The position numbers and the translations under genes were made by a program. The notes under the pieces were generated by a model. That model ran no database searches. It was not told the DNA's origin and was given only the letters and a program-made list of their open reading frames with translations. Shown piece after piece: positions 43,185-51,939 of a stretch of 64,000 nucleotides of DNA; position 1 is the stretch's first letter, and each line of letters begins with the position of its first letter. The DNA is from Arcobacter sp. LA11 (lineage in GTDB: Bacteria; Campylobacterota; Campylobacteria; Campylobacterales; Arcobacteraceae). The DNA is taken from positions 369,135-433,134 of the forward strand of contig NZ_BDIR01000005.1 of the NCBI RefSeq assembly GCF_001895145.1. The letters run 5' to 3'.

Positions 43185-43685
43185 TTGCCAAGAAAACAAC
43201 TAAAAAAAGTTTTACCAACACATGAAAATATAAAAGAACAAAGATTTTTAAAAATATTTGGAAGTTTTTTACACAAAAGAGAAATATGGAGTCTTTCTAG
43301 AAAAAGAGTAGTAACAGGTGTTCTTATAGGTATTTTTGTTGCCGCACTACCCATGCCACTACAGATGATACTAGCAGCTTTCTTAGCTATACTATTTAAT
43401 GCAAACTTGCCTATAAGTTTTATACTTATTTTTATAAGTAATCCAATTACTATGCCACCACTTTTTTATTTAGAATATCAAATAGGAAAACTAATTATCA
43501 AACCTGAAAATCCTATAGAATTCAACTTTGAATCTATGTATGACAATTTTGGAGATATAGCTTTATCTCTTTGGACAGGAGCGCTAGTTATTGGTGTTTT
43601 TGCAAGTGTAACTTGTGCAATAATAGTAAACTTTTTATGGATTTATATAGTTAAAAAAAATAGAAAAGAGAGTCAAATAAATTAA
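43185..43685 (+). CDS. DUF2062-family membrane protein
   Basis: This 166-residue membrane protein starts at a TTG (43185) after an AAAGG SD. It has the DUF2062 features: SLSRKRVVTGVLIGIFVAALPMPLQMILAAFLAILF and the conserved FISNPITMPPLFYLEYQIG, then two more membrane segments (about 125-155). The role of this family is not established. It ends at a bidirectional terminator facing rny. Confidence 0.88.
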   Translation: MPRKQLKKVLPTHENIKEQRFLKIFGSFLHKREIWSLSRKRVVTGVLIGIFVAALPMPLQMILAAFLAILFNANLPISFILIFISNPITMPPLFYLEYQIGKLIIKPENPIEFNFESMYDNFGDIALSLWTGALVIGVFASVTCAIIVNFLWIYIVKKNRKESQIN

Positions 43686-43707
43686 TTAAAAAAAAGTAAA
43701 AGAAAAA

Positions 43708-43729
43708 TGAAGCTTTCGCTTCACTTTTT
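43708..43729. terminator. Bidirectional terminator between DUF2062 gene and rny
   Basis: A TGAAGC-tttc-GCTTCA hairpin followed by CTTTTTCTT on the plus strand and by a T-run (complement of the preceding A-tract) on the minus strand. Confidence 0.8.
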
Positions 43730-43730
43730 C

Positions 43731-45275
43731 TTATCTTGCGTAAGATTGAGCTCTTAACTCACGTATAACATTAACTTTGATTTCACCAGGATATTGAACT
43801 TTCTTTTCAATATCTTGTGCAATCTCAGTTGCAAGTAATACTGCTTCATCATCATTTACTAACTCAGCTTTTACGATTACTCTTACTTCACGTCCTGCAT
43901 TAATTGCAAATGCGTTGATAACACCAGTTTTAGATGTAGAAATATTTTCAACTTCTTCAACTCTTTTTAGGAAGCTTTCTAGCACTTCTCTTCTAGCTCC
44001 TGGTCTTGCTGCACTTAATGCATCAGCAGCACATACAGCAGATGATTCTACATTTATTGGTTCTTCATGTCCATGATGTGCATAAATACCATTTATAACC
44101 GTATCTGGTTCATCATATCTTCTACAGATTTCAGCGCCAAGGTGTACATGTGAACCTGGCATATCGTGAGTAAGTGCTTTCCCAATATCATGTAATAATC
44201 CAGCACGTCTAGCTAAAATTGCATCTCCACCCATTTGTGCTGCTAATAAACCAGCTAAATGGGCAACTTCTAATGTATGAGCTAAAGCATTTTGCCCATA
44301 AGAAGCTCTATATCTTAATCTTCCAACTAATTTAGTAAGTTCTGGATGCATAGATTTAATTCCAAGTTCTAGAACTACATCTTCACCCTCTTTTAACATA
44401 TTTTTATCAAATTCTGTTTTTACTTTATTATAAATCTCTTCGATTCTAGCTGGTTGAATTCTTCCATCTTCAAGAAGTGCTTGAATTGTTTTAGTAGCAA
44501 TTGCTCTTCTATATAAATTAAAAGATGAAATTGTAATTGTATTTGGAGTATCATCAATAATAATATCAACACCTAATAACATTTCAAGAGCTTTAATATT
44601 TCGCCCTTCTTTACCAATAATTTTACCTTTAGTTTCTTCATCATTGATTGGTAAATTATTGATAAGTCTTTCAGCCGCAAATTCTCCTGCATATCTAGTA
44701 ACTGCGTGAGATAACATATTGTTAATCTCATCCTTACTTTCTTGCTCTGCAACTTTATATTTTTTTCTAAAGATTGAAGCAATTGTAGCTCTTGAATCTT
44801 CTTTTACTTTTTCTAGCATTAATTCTCTTGCTTCATCAGTAGTTAAACCAGAAGCATTTTCTAATACTTTAATTGCTTTTGCAATTTTTTCATCATATGT
44901 TTTTTGTTGTCTTTTTAGACCCTCTTTAATTGTTGTTATTTTTTCATTTTTTTCAACAATTTCTGTTTTTTGTTCTTTGATTATTCTTAATTCTGACTCT
45001 AGGTGATGATTAAGTTCCTTCTCTTTCTTCTCAATTTTAGAAAGCATATCATCATATTCTCGTCTTGCAGCCTTAAACTCTCTGTCATAATCCCTTTTGG
45101 CTTTAATTTGCGCATCTTTTAAAACAACTTCGGCTTCATGCTCAATAACTTTCGCTTTGGCTTTAGCTTGTTCTATGTAGATATCAAATTTGGCTTTATT
45201 GATTTTTTTTACTACGAAGATTGTAACTGCAATACTTACTAATGCAACAACAACTCCTACTATTACTAATTCCAT
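43731..45275 (-). CDS. rny: Ribonuclease Y
   Basis: This 514-residue RNase Y initiates mRNA decay at the membrane. It has an N-terminal membrane anchor (VIVGVVVALVSIAVTIFVV), a long coiled coil (about 25-190), a KH domain with IIGKEGRNIKALEMLLGVDIIIDDTPNTI (about 215-245), and an HD domain with ARRAGLLHDIGKALTHDMPGSHVHLG (about 360). The C-terminal signature YPGEIKVNVIRELRAQSYAR matches the family. It is the second gene after the 5-FTHF cyclo-ligase (10-bp gap). Confidence 0.97.
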   Translation of the reverse strand: MELVIVGVVVALVSIAVTIFVVKKINKAKFDIYIEQAKAKAKVIEHEAEVVLKDAQIKAKRDYDREFKAARREYDDMLSKIEKKEKELNHHLESELRIIKEQKTEIVEKNEKITTIKEGLKRQQKTYDEKIAKAIKVLENASGLTTDEARELMLEKVKEDSRATIASIFRKKYKVAEQESKDEINNMLSHAVTRYAGEFAAERLINNLPINDEETKGKIIGKEGRNIKALEMLLGVDIIIDDTPNTITISSFNLYRRAIATKTIQALLEDGRIQPARIEEIYNKVKTEFDKNMLKEGEDVVLELGIKSMHPELTKLVGRLRYRASYGQNALAHTLEVAHLAGLLAAQMGGDAILARRAGLLHDIGKALTHDMPGSHVHLGAEICRRYDEPDTVINGIYAHHGHEEPINVESSAVCAADALSAARPGARREVLESFLKRVEEVENISTSKTGVINAFAINAGREVRVIVKAELVNDDEAVLLATEIAQDIEKKVQYPGEIKVNVIRELRAQSYAR

Positions 45276-45285
45276 ATTTAAAACC

Positions 45286-45822
45286 TTAACTTGTAATTAT
45301 GTAATCGGCTTGAATATCGTATTGATTAGTTAGGGTTTCTTTTGTTTTGCAAAGTGTTAATTGAGTAAAAACAACAGTTGGTTTATAATTTAACCGGTAA
45401 AAAAATCTATCATACATTCCTCGACCAAAACCAATTCTCTTGCACTCTCCATCAATCCCTACTACTGGAACTATTGCAAGATCAATATTTTTATGTATGC
45501 AAAAAGAGTTTCTAGGCTCTTTTATACCAAATCTTTTGGTTTTTAAAGGTAATCTATACTTTACTAATTTAAAACTGTCCTCAACCATAAAAGGAACATA
45601 AACATTTTTACGTTCTCTTCTTAAGTTATTTATCAAAGGAAGCACATCAACTTCCATACCCATAGGAATATATAACAAAATATTTTTTGCTTTATATCTA
45701 TCTATAAATCTTTTTAATTTTTTTACTGTTTTTTTATCTTTGTATAACTTTGAAAAACGGCTTGAAAACTCTAATCTTTTAATACACGATTTTCTAAAAT
45801 CACTCTTGTGATTTTCTTCCAT
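45286..45822 (-). CDS. 5-formyltetrahydrofolate cyclo-ligase
   Basis: This 178-residue enzyme uses ATP to convert 5-formyl-THF to 5,10-methenyl-THF. It has the start FRKSCIKRLEFSSRFSKLYKDKK, the substrate-binding IPMGMEVDVLPLI and the C-terminal KRIGFGRGMYDRFFYR (GxGxGxYDR type motif), then QLTL region. The N-terminal part is somewhat divergent. It is cotranscribed with rny, 10 bp downstream, and divergent from the TlpA-like gene. Confidence 0.9.
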   Translation of the reverse strand: MEENHKSDFRKSCIKRLEFSSRFSKLYKDKKTVKKLKRFIDRYKAKNILLYIPMGMEVDVLPLINNLRRERKNVYVPFMVEDSFKLVKYRLPLKTKRFGIKEPRNSFCIHKNIDLAIVPVVGIDGECKRIGFGRGMYDRFFYRLNYKPTVVFTQLTLCKTKETLTNQYDIQADYIITS

Positions 45823-45883
45823 ATTTAAGCCTTACTAGGGTAAAATTCTTACCTTAAAATTATTTTACCAATAAGGAAATGAA

Positions 45884-46450
45884 ATGCAGTTTAAAAAGAT
45901 AGCATTTTTTGTAATTTCTGCAACTATACTATTTACGGGATGTGATTCTAAAAAAGAAGAAGAACAAGAAGTAAAAAAAGAAGTTGTAAAAAAAGAGCAA
46001 ACAAAATTTAAATTAACTACTACAAACAATGCCATTATAGATTTAGAAAAAACTAAAGATGGAATTATATTTAAAGGATTAGAAGGAAAAGTTGTATTAC
46101 TAAACTTTTGGGCAACATGGTGTCCTCCTTGTAGAGCAGAAATTCCTCATCTTAATAATTTAAAAAATAAATATAAAGATACTTTTGAAATAGTTTCACT
46201 AGCTATGGGTGAAAAAGACGGTAATATGACTTCTGTTGAAAAAATGAATAACTTTATAGAAGAGTATAAAATCAATTATCCTATTGCAAATACAAAAGAA
46301 AACTTTTTAGTTTCAAAAGCTATGGGCGAAATAAAAAGTATTCCTACAATGTTTATAATTAACCCTATGGGAAAAATTGTTCAGAAATATGTTGGTGTAG
46401 TTCCTCAAGAGATGATGGAACTTGATATAAACAGAGCTTTAGGGAAATAA
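45884..46450 (+). CDS. TlpA-like thioredoxin lipoprotein
   Basis: This 188-residue lipoprotein has the lipobox LFTGCDS (Cys about 20), a Lys/Glu-rich linker, and a TlpA/ResA-type thioredoxin domain (about 55-185) with the redox motif WATWCPPCRAEIP and the cis-Pro IKSIPTMFI. It would reduce periplasmic disulfides, for instance in cytochrome c maturation. It precedes ftsY by 4 bp on the same strand. Confidence 0.92.
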   Translation: MQFKKIAFFVISATILFTGCDSKKEEEQEVKKEVVKKEQTKFKLTTTNNAIIDLEKTKDGIIFKGLEGKVVLLNFWATWCPPCRAEIPHLNNLKNKYKDTFEIVSLAMGEKDGNMTSVEKMNNFIEEYKINYPIANTKENFLVSKAMGEIKSIPTMFIINPMGKIVQKYVGVVPQEMMELDINRALGK

Positions 46451-46454
46451 ATAT

Positions 46455-47528
46455 ATGTTTAGTTTTTTTAAAAAGAAAGAAGAAGAAAATTTAAAAGAAA
46501 AAGTAGAAGAAGTCCAAGAAAAACAAATTCTTGAAGAAAAAATAGAAGAAACTACTCCTGATGATATAAATAAAGAGGAAGAAAAAGAAAAAGCTACTGA
46601 AAAAGAGATTGAACCAGTAGAGAAAGTTCAAGAAGTAACACAAGAAGAGAAAAAAAGTTTTTTCTCTAGAGCACTATCAAAAACTTTTGACAATATTAAA
46701 TCAGTTGTTCCTCAAAGAAAAGAAAAAATCGCATTTGATGATATAGAAGAACTTTTGATAGAAGCAGATATGGAATATGAAATCATCGAAAAAGCGATGG
46801 ATGGACTTCCAGAAGAAATTACAAGAAAACAATTAAGACATAGACTTGTTATGCTTTTTGAACATGCACCGGATGTTGACCTTTCAAATTTACCAAAACC
46901 ATTTGTAAGACTTATTATTGGTGTAAATGGAGCTGGTAAAACTACAACTATTGCAAAACTTGCAAATAAAACAAAAAAAGAAGGTCATTCAGTTATCTTA
47001 GGAGCCGGAGATACATTTAGAGCTGCAGCAATTGAACAACTTGCAACTTGGGCAGGGAAACTTGATGTCCCAATTATTAAAACAAAACAAGGACATGATG
47101 CAAGTGCAGTTGCATATGATACTATTTCATCAGCAGTGGCAAAAAACATTGACAATGTTATCATTGACACAGCAGGACGTCTTCAAACACAAACAAACTT
47201 AAGTAATGAGCTTAAAAAGATTGTAAAAGTATGTGGAAAAGCGATGGATGGAGCACCTCATCAAAAACTTATGATTTTAGATGGAACACAAGGTAATACT
47301 GCAATTGCACAAGCTAAAGCATTTAATGAAATGGTTGGAGTTGATGGGATTATTGTTACAAAACTTGATGGAACTGCAAAAGGTGGAGCGCTATTCTCTA
47401 TTTCTAACCAACTTGAACTTCCAATCTTTTTTGTAGGTATTGGAGAGAAACAAGATGATTTAGTTGAATTTAGTCCAGATGATTTTGTTGATTCTTTATT
47501 AGATCAAATTTATACAGAAGAAAATTAA
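46455..47528 (+). CDS. ftsY: Signal recognition particle receptor FtsY
   Basis: This 357-residue SRP receptor has an acidic, Glu/Lys-rich N-terminal region (about 1-75), a NG domain (about 80-355) with the P-loop GVNGAGKTTTIAKLANK, the DTAGRLQTQTNL switch and TKLDGTAKGGALF. With Ffh it delivers nascent inner-membrane proteins to the translocon. It follows the TlpA-like gene by 4 bp. Confidence 0.97.
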   Translation: MFSFFKKKEEENLKEKVEEVQEKQILEEKIEETTPDDINKEEEKEKATEKEIEPVEKVQEVTQEEKKSFFSRALSKTFDNIKSVVPQRKEKIAFDDIEELLIEADMEYEIIEKAMDGLPEEITRKQLRHRLVMLFEHAPDVDLSNLPKPFVRLIIGVNGAGKTTTIAKLANKTKKEGHSVILGAGDTFRAAAIEQLATWAGKLDVPIIKTKQGHDASAVAYDTISSAVAKNIDNVIIDTAGRLQTQTNLSNELKKIVKVCGKAMDGAPHQKLMILDGTQGNTAIAQAKAFNEMVGVDGIIVTKLDGTAKGGALFSISNQLELPIFFVGIGEKQDDLVEFSPDDFVDSLLDQIYTEEN

Positions 47529-47553
47529 AATAGTAAGCAATAGCTTACTATTT
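47528..47553 (+). terminator. Stem-loop after ftsY
   Basis: A perfect 11-bp stem (AAATAGTAAGC / GCTTACTATTT) with a 4-base loop starting at the last base of the ftsY stop. There is no clear T-run beyond the stem's own, so the terminator call is moderate. Confidence 0.6.
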
Positions 47554-47636
47554 AAAAAATAAAACTAATTTAAACAACTCTCTAAAATATAATTAATTTT
47601 CACTATTATATATTAATTTATATACAAAGGTAAACT

Positions 47637-48287
47637 ATGAATATAGATATATTATTAACTTTTGCAACAATCTCTTTACTTTTAGTTATTTCTCCAGGAC
47701 CAAATGGTGTACTTATTCTAAAAACTGTTCCTCTTCATGGTAAAAAGAGTGCTATGAACAATGTTTTAGGAATATTCACAGCAACTTATTTACATGGAAT
47801 ATTATCCTTTTTTGGACTCTCTGCTATTATTCTAAGTTCTGCTGAACTTTTTATGGTTATCAAAATATTGGGTGCACTATATTTACTATTTTTAGGAATC
47901 AAATCATTTTATTCAATTATAAAAAAAGATGAAGAAGTAAAAGAAGTTTTACAAGAAAAAATAAAAAAAGAGAAAAAAAGAAGTCATGCCTTATCTTTCA
48001 TGGAAGGTTTTTTAACACAGATATTAAATCCAAAAGTCTCAATGTTTTATCTAGCTGCCTTTCCTCAATTAATAGATTTTAAAAATGCAGTATTTATGGA
48101 TATATTTTTATTAACTTCAATTCATGCAATGACAATGTTAGTATGGTTTACACTATTTATTCTTTTACTAGGAAAATCTTCAAAAGCGTTTGAATCAAAA
48201 ATAGTTAAGAATCTTGTTCAGGGTCTAACAGGAACTGTATTTTTATATTTTAGTTATAAAATATTAAATGTAGAGACTTCAAAATAG
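47637..48287 (+). CDS. LysE/RhtB-family amino acid exporter
   Basis: This 216-residue exporter has six membrane segments and the family opening FATISLLLVISPGPNGVLILKTVPLHGKKSAMNNVLG, with a charged cytoplasmic loop (about 98-120), then EGFLTQILNPKVSMFYLAAFPQ. LysE members export amino acids or related compounds by proton exchange; the substrate is unknown. A second, related exporter gene lies at 51.9-52.6 kb on the other strand. Confidence 0.92.
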   Translation: MNIDILLTFATISLLLVISPGPNGVLILKTVPLHGKKSAMNNVLGIFTATYLHGILSFFGLSAIILSSAELFMVIKILGALYLLFLGIKSFYSIIKKDEEVKEVLQEKIKKEKKRSHALSFMEGFLTQILNPKVSMFYLAAFPQLIDFKNAVFMDIFLLTSIHAMTMLVWFTLFILLLGKSSKAFESKIVKNLVQGLTGTVFLYFSYKILNVETSK

Positions 48288-48293
48288 TCTCTA
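48271..48293. terminator. Stem-loop between convergent LysE and esterase genes
   Basis: An 8-bp stem (TAGAGACT / AGTCTCTA) spanning the LysE stop codon, between convergent genes 13 bp apart. T-runs are weak, so confidence is moderate. Confidence 0.5.
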
Positions 48294-48300
48294 CAAATCT

Positions 48301-48858
48301 TTATGAAAGAAAAGAACCAATCTTTCTAAAATAGCTCTCTATGTTTTCAAAAGAGTGATTTCCACCCTCTTCTATTACTAATTCTGAATTTGGTAACTTT
48401 TCAACTGCGTCGTTATAATCCAAAACTTCATCATCAGTTTGTAAAAGAGTGATAAAATTTTCTTGATTTAAAACTTCTTGAACTTCTAAACCTTTTAAAG
48501 CTTGTATATGCTCAGCTGTAACCTCAAACGATGACATATCATAATAGTTCATTGCCATACCAATTTTATCTAAGGTCTTATATGGATATATGGCTGGATT
48601 TATCAAAACTGCTTTTAAATTATATTTAGAAGCTAAATAAATAGAGTAATAACCACCTAAAGAAGAACCAACTAATCCTACTTTTTCATCTTTCTCAAGT
48701 AACATTTCAATAATTTGTTCTAAAGTATCAATAGCTAAATTTGGTACATAAGATAAGGAAGGAGCTATTACTTCATCTTCAAAATATTCCCTAAAAAGTG
48801 AAGCTTTTCCACCATGTCCACTACTTCCAAAACCATGAATATATAAAATCATTTTCAT
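48301..48858 (-). CDS. YqiA/YcfP-type alpha/beta hydrolase
   Basis: This 185-residue small esterase fold has MILYIHGFGSSGHGGKA, the nucleophile elbow GLVGSSLGGYYSIYLA (about 62-77) and the catalytic His region EEGGNHSFEN. An Asp acid is likely in QTDDEVLDY. The substrate is unknown. It is convergent with the LysE-family exporter. Confidence 0.88.
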   Translation of the reverse strand: MKMILYIHGFGSSGHGGKASLFREYFEDEVIAPSLSYVPNLAIDTLEQIIEMLLEKDEKVGLVGSSLGGYYSIYLASKYNLKAVLINPAIYPYKTLDKIGMAMNYYDMSSFEVTAEHIQALKGLEVQEVLNQENFITLLQTDDEVLDYNDAVEKLPNSELVIEEGGNHSFENIESYFRKIGSFLS

Positions 48859-48906
48859 TCCTAAATTAAATATATGGAATTATATCTGTTTTAATCTATA
48901 AGTATT

Positions 48907-49401
48907 TTATAAAAAAGATAATACTTTATTGTAATTTGGTTCATAAGATGTATCTGAAACTTGTTCTGTATATGTTATTTTTCCTTTTTTATCAATTAAA
49001 ACAATAGCTCTTGATAAAAGTCCAGTTAATAATCCAGTAGTAAATGTCACACCGTAATCTTTTCCAAATGATGAACGAAAAGATGAACCAACCAAAACAT
49101 TTTCAATACCTTCAGCTCCACAAAAACGACCTAATGCAAAAGGTAAATCTGCAGAAACACAAACAACTACAACATCTTCAAAAGAAGCAGCTTTTTTATT
49201 AAACTCTCTAACTGAAGCATCACAAGTAGGGGTGTCTATAGAAGGAAAGATATTAAGTATTATTTGTTTATTTTTCAAATCTTGAAGAGAGAATTCGTTT
49301 AAATCAGTCTTTATTAAAATAAAACTTGGTGCAATCTCTCCTATTTTTTGCAAATTTCCTATAGTTTCAACTTGTTGACCTTTCCGAATTACAGTCGCCA
49401 T
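48907..49401 (-). CDS. tpx: Thiol peroxidase
   Basis: This 164-residue Tpx is an atypical 2-Cys peroxiredoxin. The peroxidatic Cys is in SIDTPTCDASVREFN (about 59) and the resolving Cys in ADLPFALGRFCGAEG (about 93). It removes lipid or H2O2-type peroxides using thioredoxin. It is preceded by about 430 bp with no intact gene other than the decayed RidA frame. Confidence 0.95.
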   Translation of the reverse strand: MATVIRKGQQVETIGNLQKIGEIAPSFILIKTDLNEFSLQDLKNKQIILNIFPSIDTPTCDASVREFNKKAASFEDVVVVCVSADLPFALGRFCGAEGIENVLVGSSFRSSFGKDYGVTFTTGLLTGLLSRAIVLIDKKGKITYTEQVSDTSYEPNYNKVLSFL

Positions 49402-49464
49402 AAGTATCCTTTTTTCAAATTATATTAAGTTAGCATTAGAAAATAATTAATCATAAAATTTATT

Positions 49465-49709
49465 TTAAATTTTATTTACCTGTGCAACAATTTTTATTTT
49501 CTCATCAAAAGGTAGCTTTGAAGCTTCATATACAGTTCTTGCGGACCTTTTATCTTCTTCAGTAAAGTTCCTTTAAGATATTCTCCATTTTCATTCACAG
49601 AGAATTGTCCGCTTACAAAACAGATATTGTTAGCTACTACTGCATGGCTTATTGGATTCCTCTATTTAGGTAAGCCTTCAGCCTCTTTTATAAATTTTCT
49701 TTGATTCAT
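49465..49709 (-). pseudogene. Decayed RidA-family gene
   Basis: From an ATG at 49709 with a GGAG SD just before it, the frame gives NQRKFIKEAEGLPK and then a stop TAG. It resumes with NPISHAVVANNICFVSGQFSV, the conserved RidA beta-strand block (compare AVVANGLVFVSGQ), and after a frame change ends SARTVYEASKLPFDEKIKIVAQVNK, typical of the RidA C-terminus. The middle of the protein, including the catalytic Arg region, is missing. So it has a nonsense codon, a frameshift and an internal deletion. RidA proteins deaminate reactive enamines. It explains much of the 49402-49828 gap. Confidence 0.75.
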
Positions 49710-49828
49710 TTGATACTCCTTTTAATAAAGATTTATTAAAAACAAAACAAGTATAACTAATTTTTTTTTATTAATTTTTTTTTACTTCATCCATGTTAAA
49801 ATTTAATAACTTCTAAAAGGAGTCTATC

Positions 49829-50863
49829 ATGTATTTTAAAAAACTTATATCTATACTATTTACTCTAGTATTAACTTTTACAACAATCAATGCAGCAGAT
49901 AAAAAAATAGGAAACTTTATAGGTGGTAAAGATACTACCATGCCTTCTTGGTTTATAAATAGCTTTCTTGACTTTTCAGAAGATATTGAAGATTTATCTT
50001 CCCAAAACAAACGATTTATTTTATTTGCACATCAAGATAGTTGTCCTTATTGTCATCTATTTGTTACAAAAAATTTAAGTGATAAAAAAACAAAAGAAAA
50101 ACTAAGTAAGTACTTTGGAATAACAGATATAAATATATTTGGGAATAGAGAAGTAGTTACAACAAAGGGAAATGAATATACAGAAAAAGAGTTTGCATTA
50201 AAAGAAAAAATACAGTTTACTCCAACTCTGATATTTTTTGATGAAGAAGGTAAACAAATTCTAAGACTAAATGGTTATATAAACACAGAGAAGTTTAATC
50301 TTGCTCTTGATTATATAAAAGATAAAAAAGAAAACACTCTAACATATAAAGAATATTTAACTCAAAATAATGAAGATAAACAAGCCTCTTCAAAATTGAT
50401 AGAAGAATCTGATTTATTTAAAAAATCAAAAAACTTTATGAGAACCAAAGATTCTAAAAAAATGGCAATATTTTTTGAATCAAAAAATTGTAAAGATTGT
50501 GAAATGCTACATAACAAACTTTTAAAAGATGAAACTACAAGAAATCTTTTAAAGAAAATAGATCTCTTTCAAGTTGACATGAACTCTTCAAAATCAATAG
50601 TTAACCCACAAAAAATTATCACAAAAATAAAAGACTGGACAAAAGAATTAAATATTGTAAACACTCCTACTATTATATTTTTTGATGAAAAAGCAAATGA
50701 AATTATGAGAATAGAAGCTATCTTTAAAAACTTTCATTTCCAATCCATAGTAGATTATGTAGTAAGTAATGAATATAAAAAAGAAAAAGAGTTTCAAAGA
50801 TATCTAACTAAAAGAGCAAATGCAATTAGAGAAAAAGGAATTGATGTTAATATTTGGGAATAA
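49829..50863 (+). CDS. Periplasmic protein with two thioredoxin-like domains
   Basis: This 344-residue protein has a signal peptide (LISILFTLVLTFTTINAAD) and two thioredoxin folds in tandem. The first (about 55-175) carries FAHQDSCPYCHLF and FTPTLIFFDEEGKQILRL; the second (about 205-330) carries ESKNCKDCEMLHNK and NTPTIIFFDEKANEIMRI. Both keep CxxC, as CPYC and CKDC, and a TPT cis-Pro. It resembles SoxW-like thioredoxins. A role in periplasmic thiol or heme-c redox is inferred. Confidence 0.85.
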   Translation: MYFKKLISILFTLVLTFTTINAADKKIGNFIGGKDTTMPSWFINSFLDFSEDIEDLSSQNKRFILFAHQDSCPYCHLFVTKNLSDKKTKEKLSKYFGITDINIFGNREVVTTKGNEYTEKEFALKEKIQFTPTLIFFDEEGKQILRLNGYINTEKFNLALDYIKDKKENTLTYKEYLTQNNEDKQASSKLIEESDLFKKSKNFMRTKDSKKMAIFFESKNCKDCEMLHNKLLKDETTRNLLKKIDLFQVDMNSSKSIVNPQKIITKIKDWTKELNIVNTPTIIFFDEKANEIMRIEAIFKNFHFQSIVDYVVSNEYKKEKEFQRYLTKRANAIREKGIDVNIWE

Positions 50864-51349
50864 CTAACTTTTATTTAAATATTCTCTTAAGGCTTTTCTA
50901 GATGCTTTATCAACTAGATTAAAAAGTTTATCGATATCATTTTTTAAAGATGATTTTTTATGTCCTTTTACTTTTTCAAAAGTACAATCTAATTTATCAG
51001 TTATCATATAAAACTTTTTATAAAGTTCATGGTTTTTAATCACCTTACCAGTAGATGAATGGTAATTATTTTTTTCTAATTTTTCTCTTCTATCTTTTAA
51101 TCCTAAAATGTTTTGACAATCTGTATATACTACAATTGATTTATTTTTAATATTATCATCTTCTAAAGCCCATAATAAAGACTCTACTTCTAGTTTTGTT
51201 GAAGATGTATTTTCAAACTTTCTTGTATATATTTTATTTCTATTTAATTCTAAAGTTTCATTTTCTTCAACTATGAAATAAGCTCCAAAGCCTATCTTTC
51301 TTTGAGGATTAACACTTCCATCACAAAATAGTTTTATAGTTTTTTTCAA
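50864..51349 (-). CDS. Ribonuclease HI-like protein
   Basis: This 161-residue protein has the RNase H fold: IKLFCDGSVNPQRKIGFGAYF (first catalytic Asp), TSSTKLEVESLLWALED (Glu), IVVYTDCQNILGLKDR (second Asp) and a terminal KSSLKNDIDKLFNLVDKASRK (fourth acid). It lacks the basic protrusion of E. coli RNase HI, and looks like the single-domain RNase HI-like group. It would cut RNA in RNA-DNA hybrids. The start codon is TTG and overlaps the upstream transglutaminase stop (TTGA). Confidence 0.85.
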   Translation of the reverse strand: MKKTIKLFCDGSVNPQRKIGFGAYFIVEENETLELNRNKIYTRKFENTSSTKLEVESLLWALEDDNIKNKSIVVYTDCQNILGLKDRREKLEKNNYHSSTGKVIKNHELYKKFYMITDKLDCTFEKVKGHKKSSLKNDIDKLFNLVDKASRKALREYLNKS

Positions 51350-51930
51350 GATAATTCTTTAATATCAGGTATTTTTTTACTCATTTTTTCATAAGATTCA
51401 TATTTAGTCTCTAAAAAATCCACTATACAATCTAAAGGCTCTACATAAAACTCCTCTATATCATATTCATTCTCTTGTATTTCAAAAGCTAATTTCTCAA
51501 TAGGAGGATTAAACTGTGCATCAACACCTTCCTTATTTCCTCTTACATCAAATCTATACCATCCAAAATCTTTTAAATACACAGCATTTAATCCATGTAG
51601 ACAATATATACCTTTTTCATATTCACTACAAGAAAGTCTTTGATAACAAAAAGCAGTAGGGATACCATTTGCACGTAAGAGTGCTGCAACTAAATGAGAT
51701 TTAGAATAACACCAACCAACTTTCTGTTTTAATACATCGCTTGCTTTACAAGTACTTATATTAAGTTTGTAATCTCCCACATGACGTATCTCATCTCTTA
51801 CATAGATAAATACATTTTTAGCAATTTCTTCATCCTTATTACAATCATCTGAAAGTTTTAAAGCTAATTCCTGAATTTCTATATTTGAAAAATCTATTAT
51901 TTTTGTTTCTTTTAAATAGTTGTCTAACAT
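51346..51930 (-). CDS. Transglutaminase-like protein
   Basis: This 194-residue protein has a transglutaminase/papain-like core with the triad visible as QKVGWCYSKSHLVAALLRANG (Cys), YCLHGLNAVYL (His) and WYRFDVRGNKEG (Asp). Bacterial members act as peptidases or amidases; the substrate is unknown. No signal peptide is present, so it is cytoplasmic. It lies between a LysE-type exporter and the RNase HI-like gene. Confidence 0.88.
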   Translation of the reverse strand: MLDNYLKETKIIDFSNIEIQELALKLSDDCNKDEEIAKNVFIYVRDEIRHVGDYKLNISTCKASDVLKQKVGWCYSKSHLVAALLRANGIPTAFCYQRLSCSEYEKGIYCLHGLNAVYLKDFGWYRFDVRGNKEGVDAQFNPPIEKLAFEIQENEYDIEEFYVEPLDCIVDFLETKYESYEKMSKKIPDIKELS

Positions 51931-51939
51931 TTTATCATC

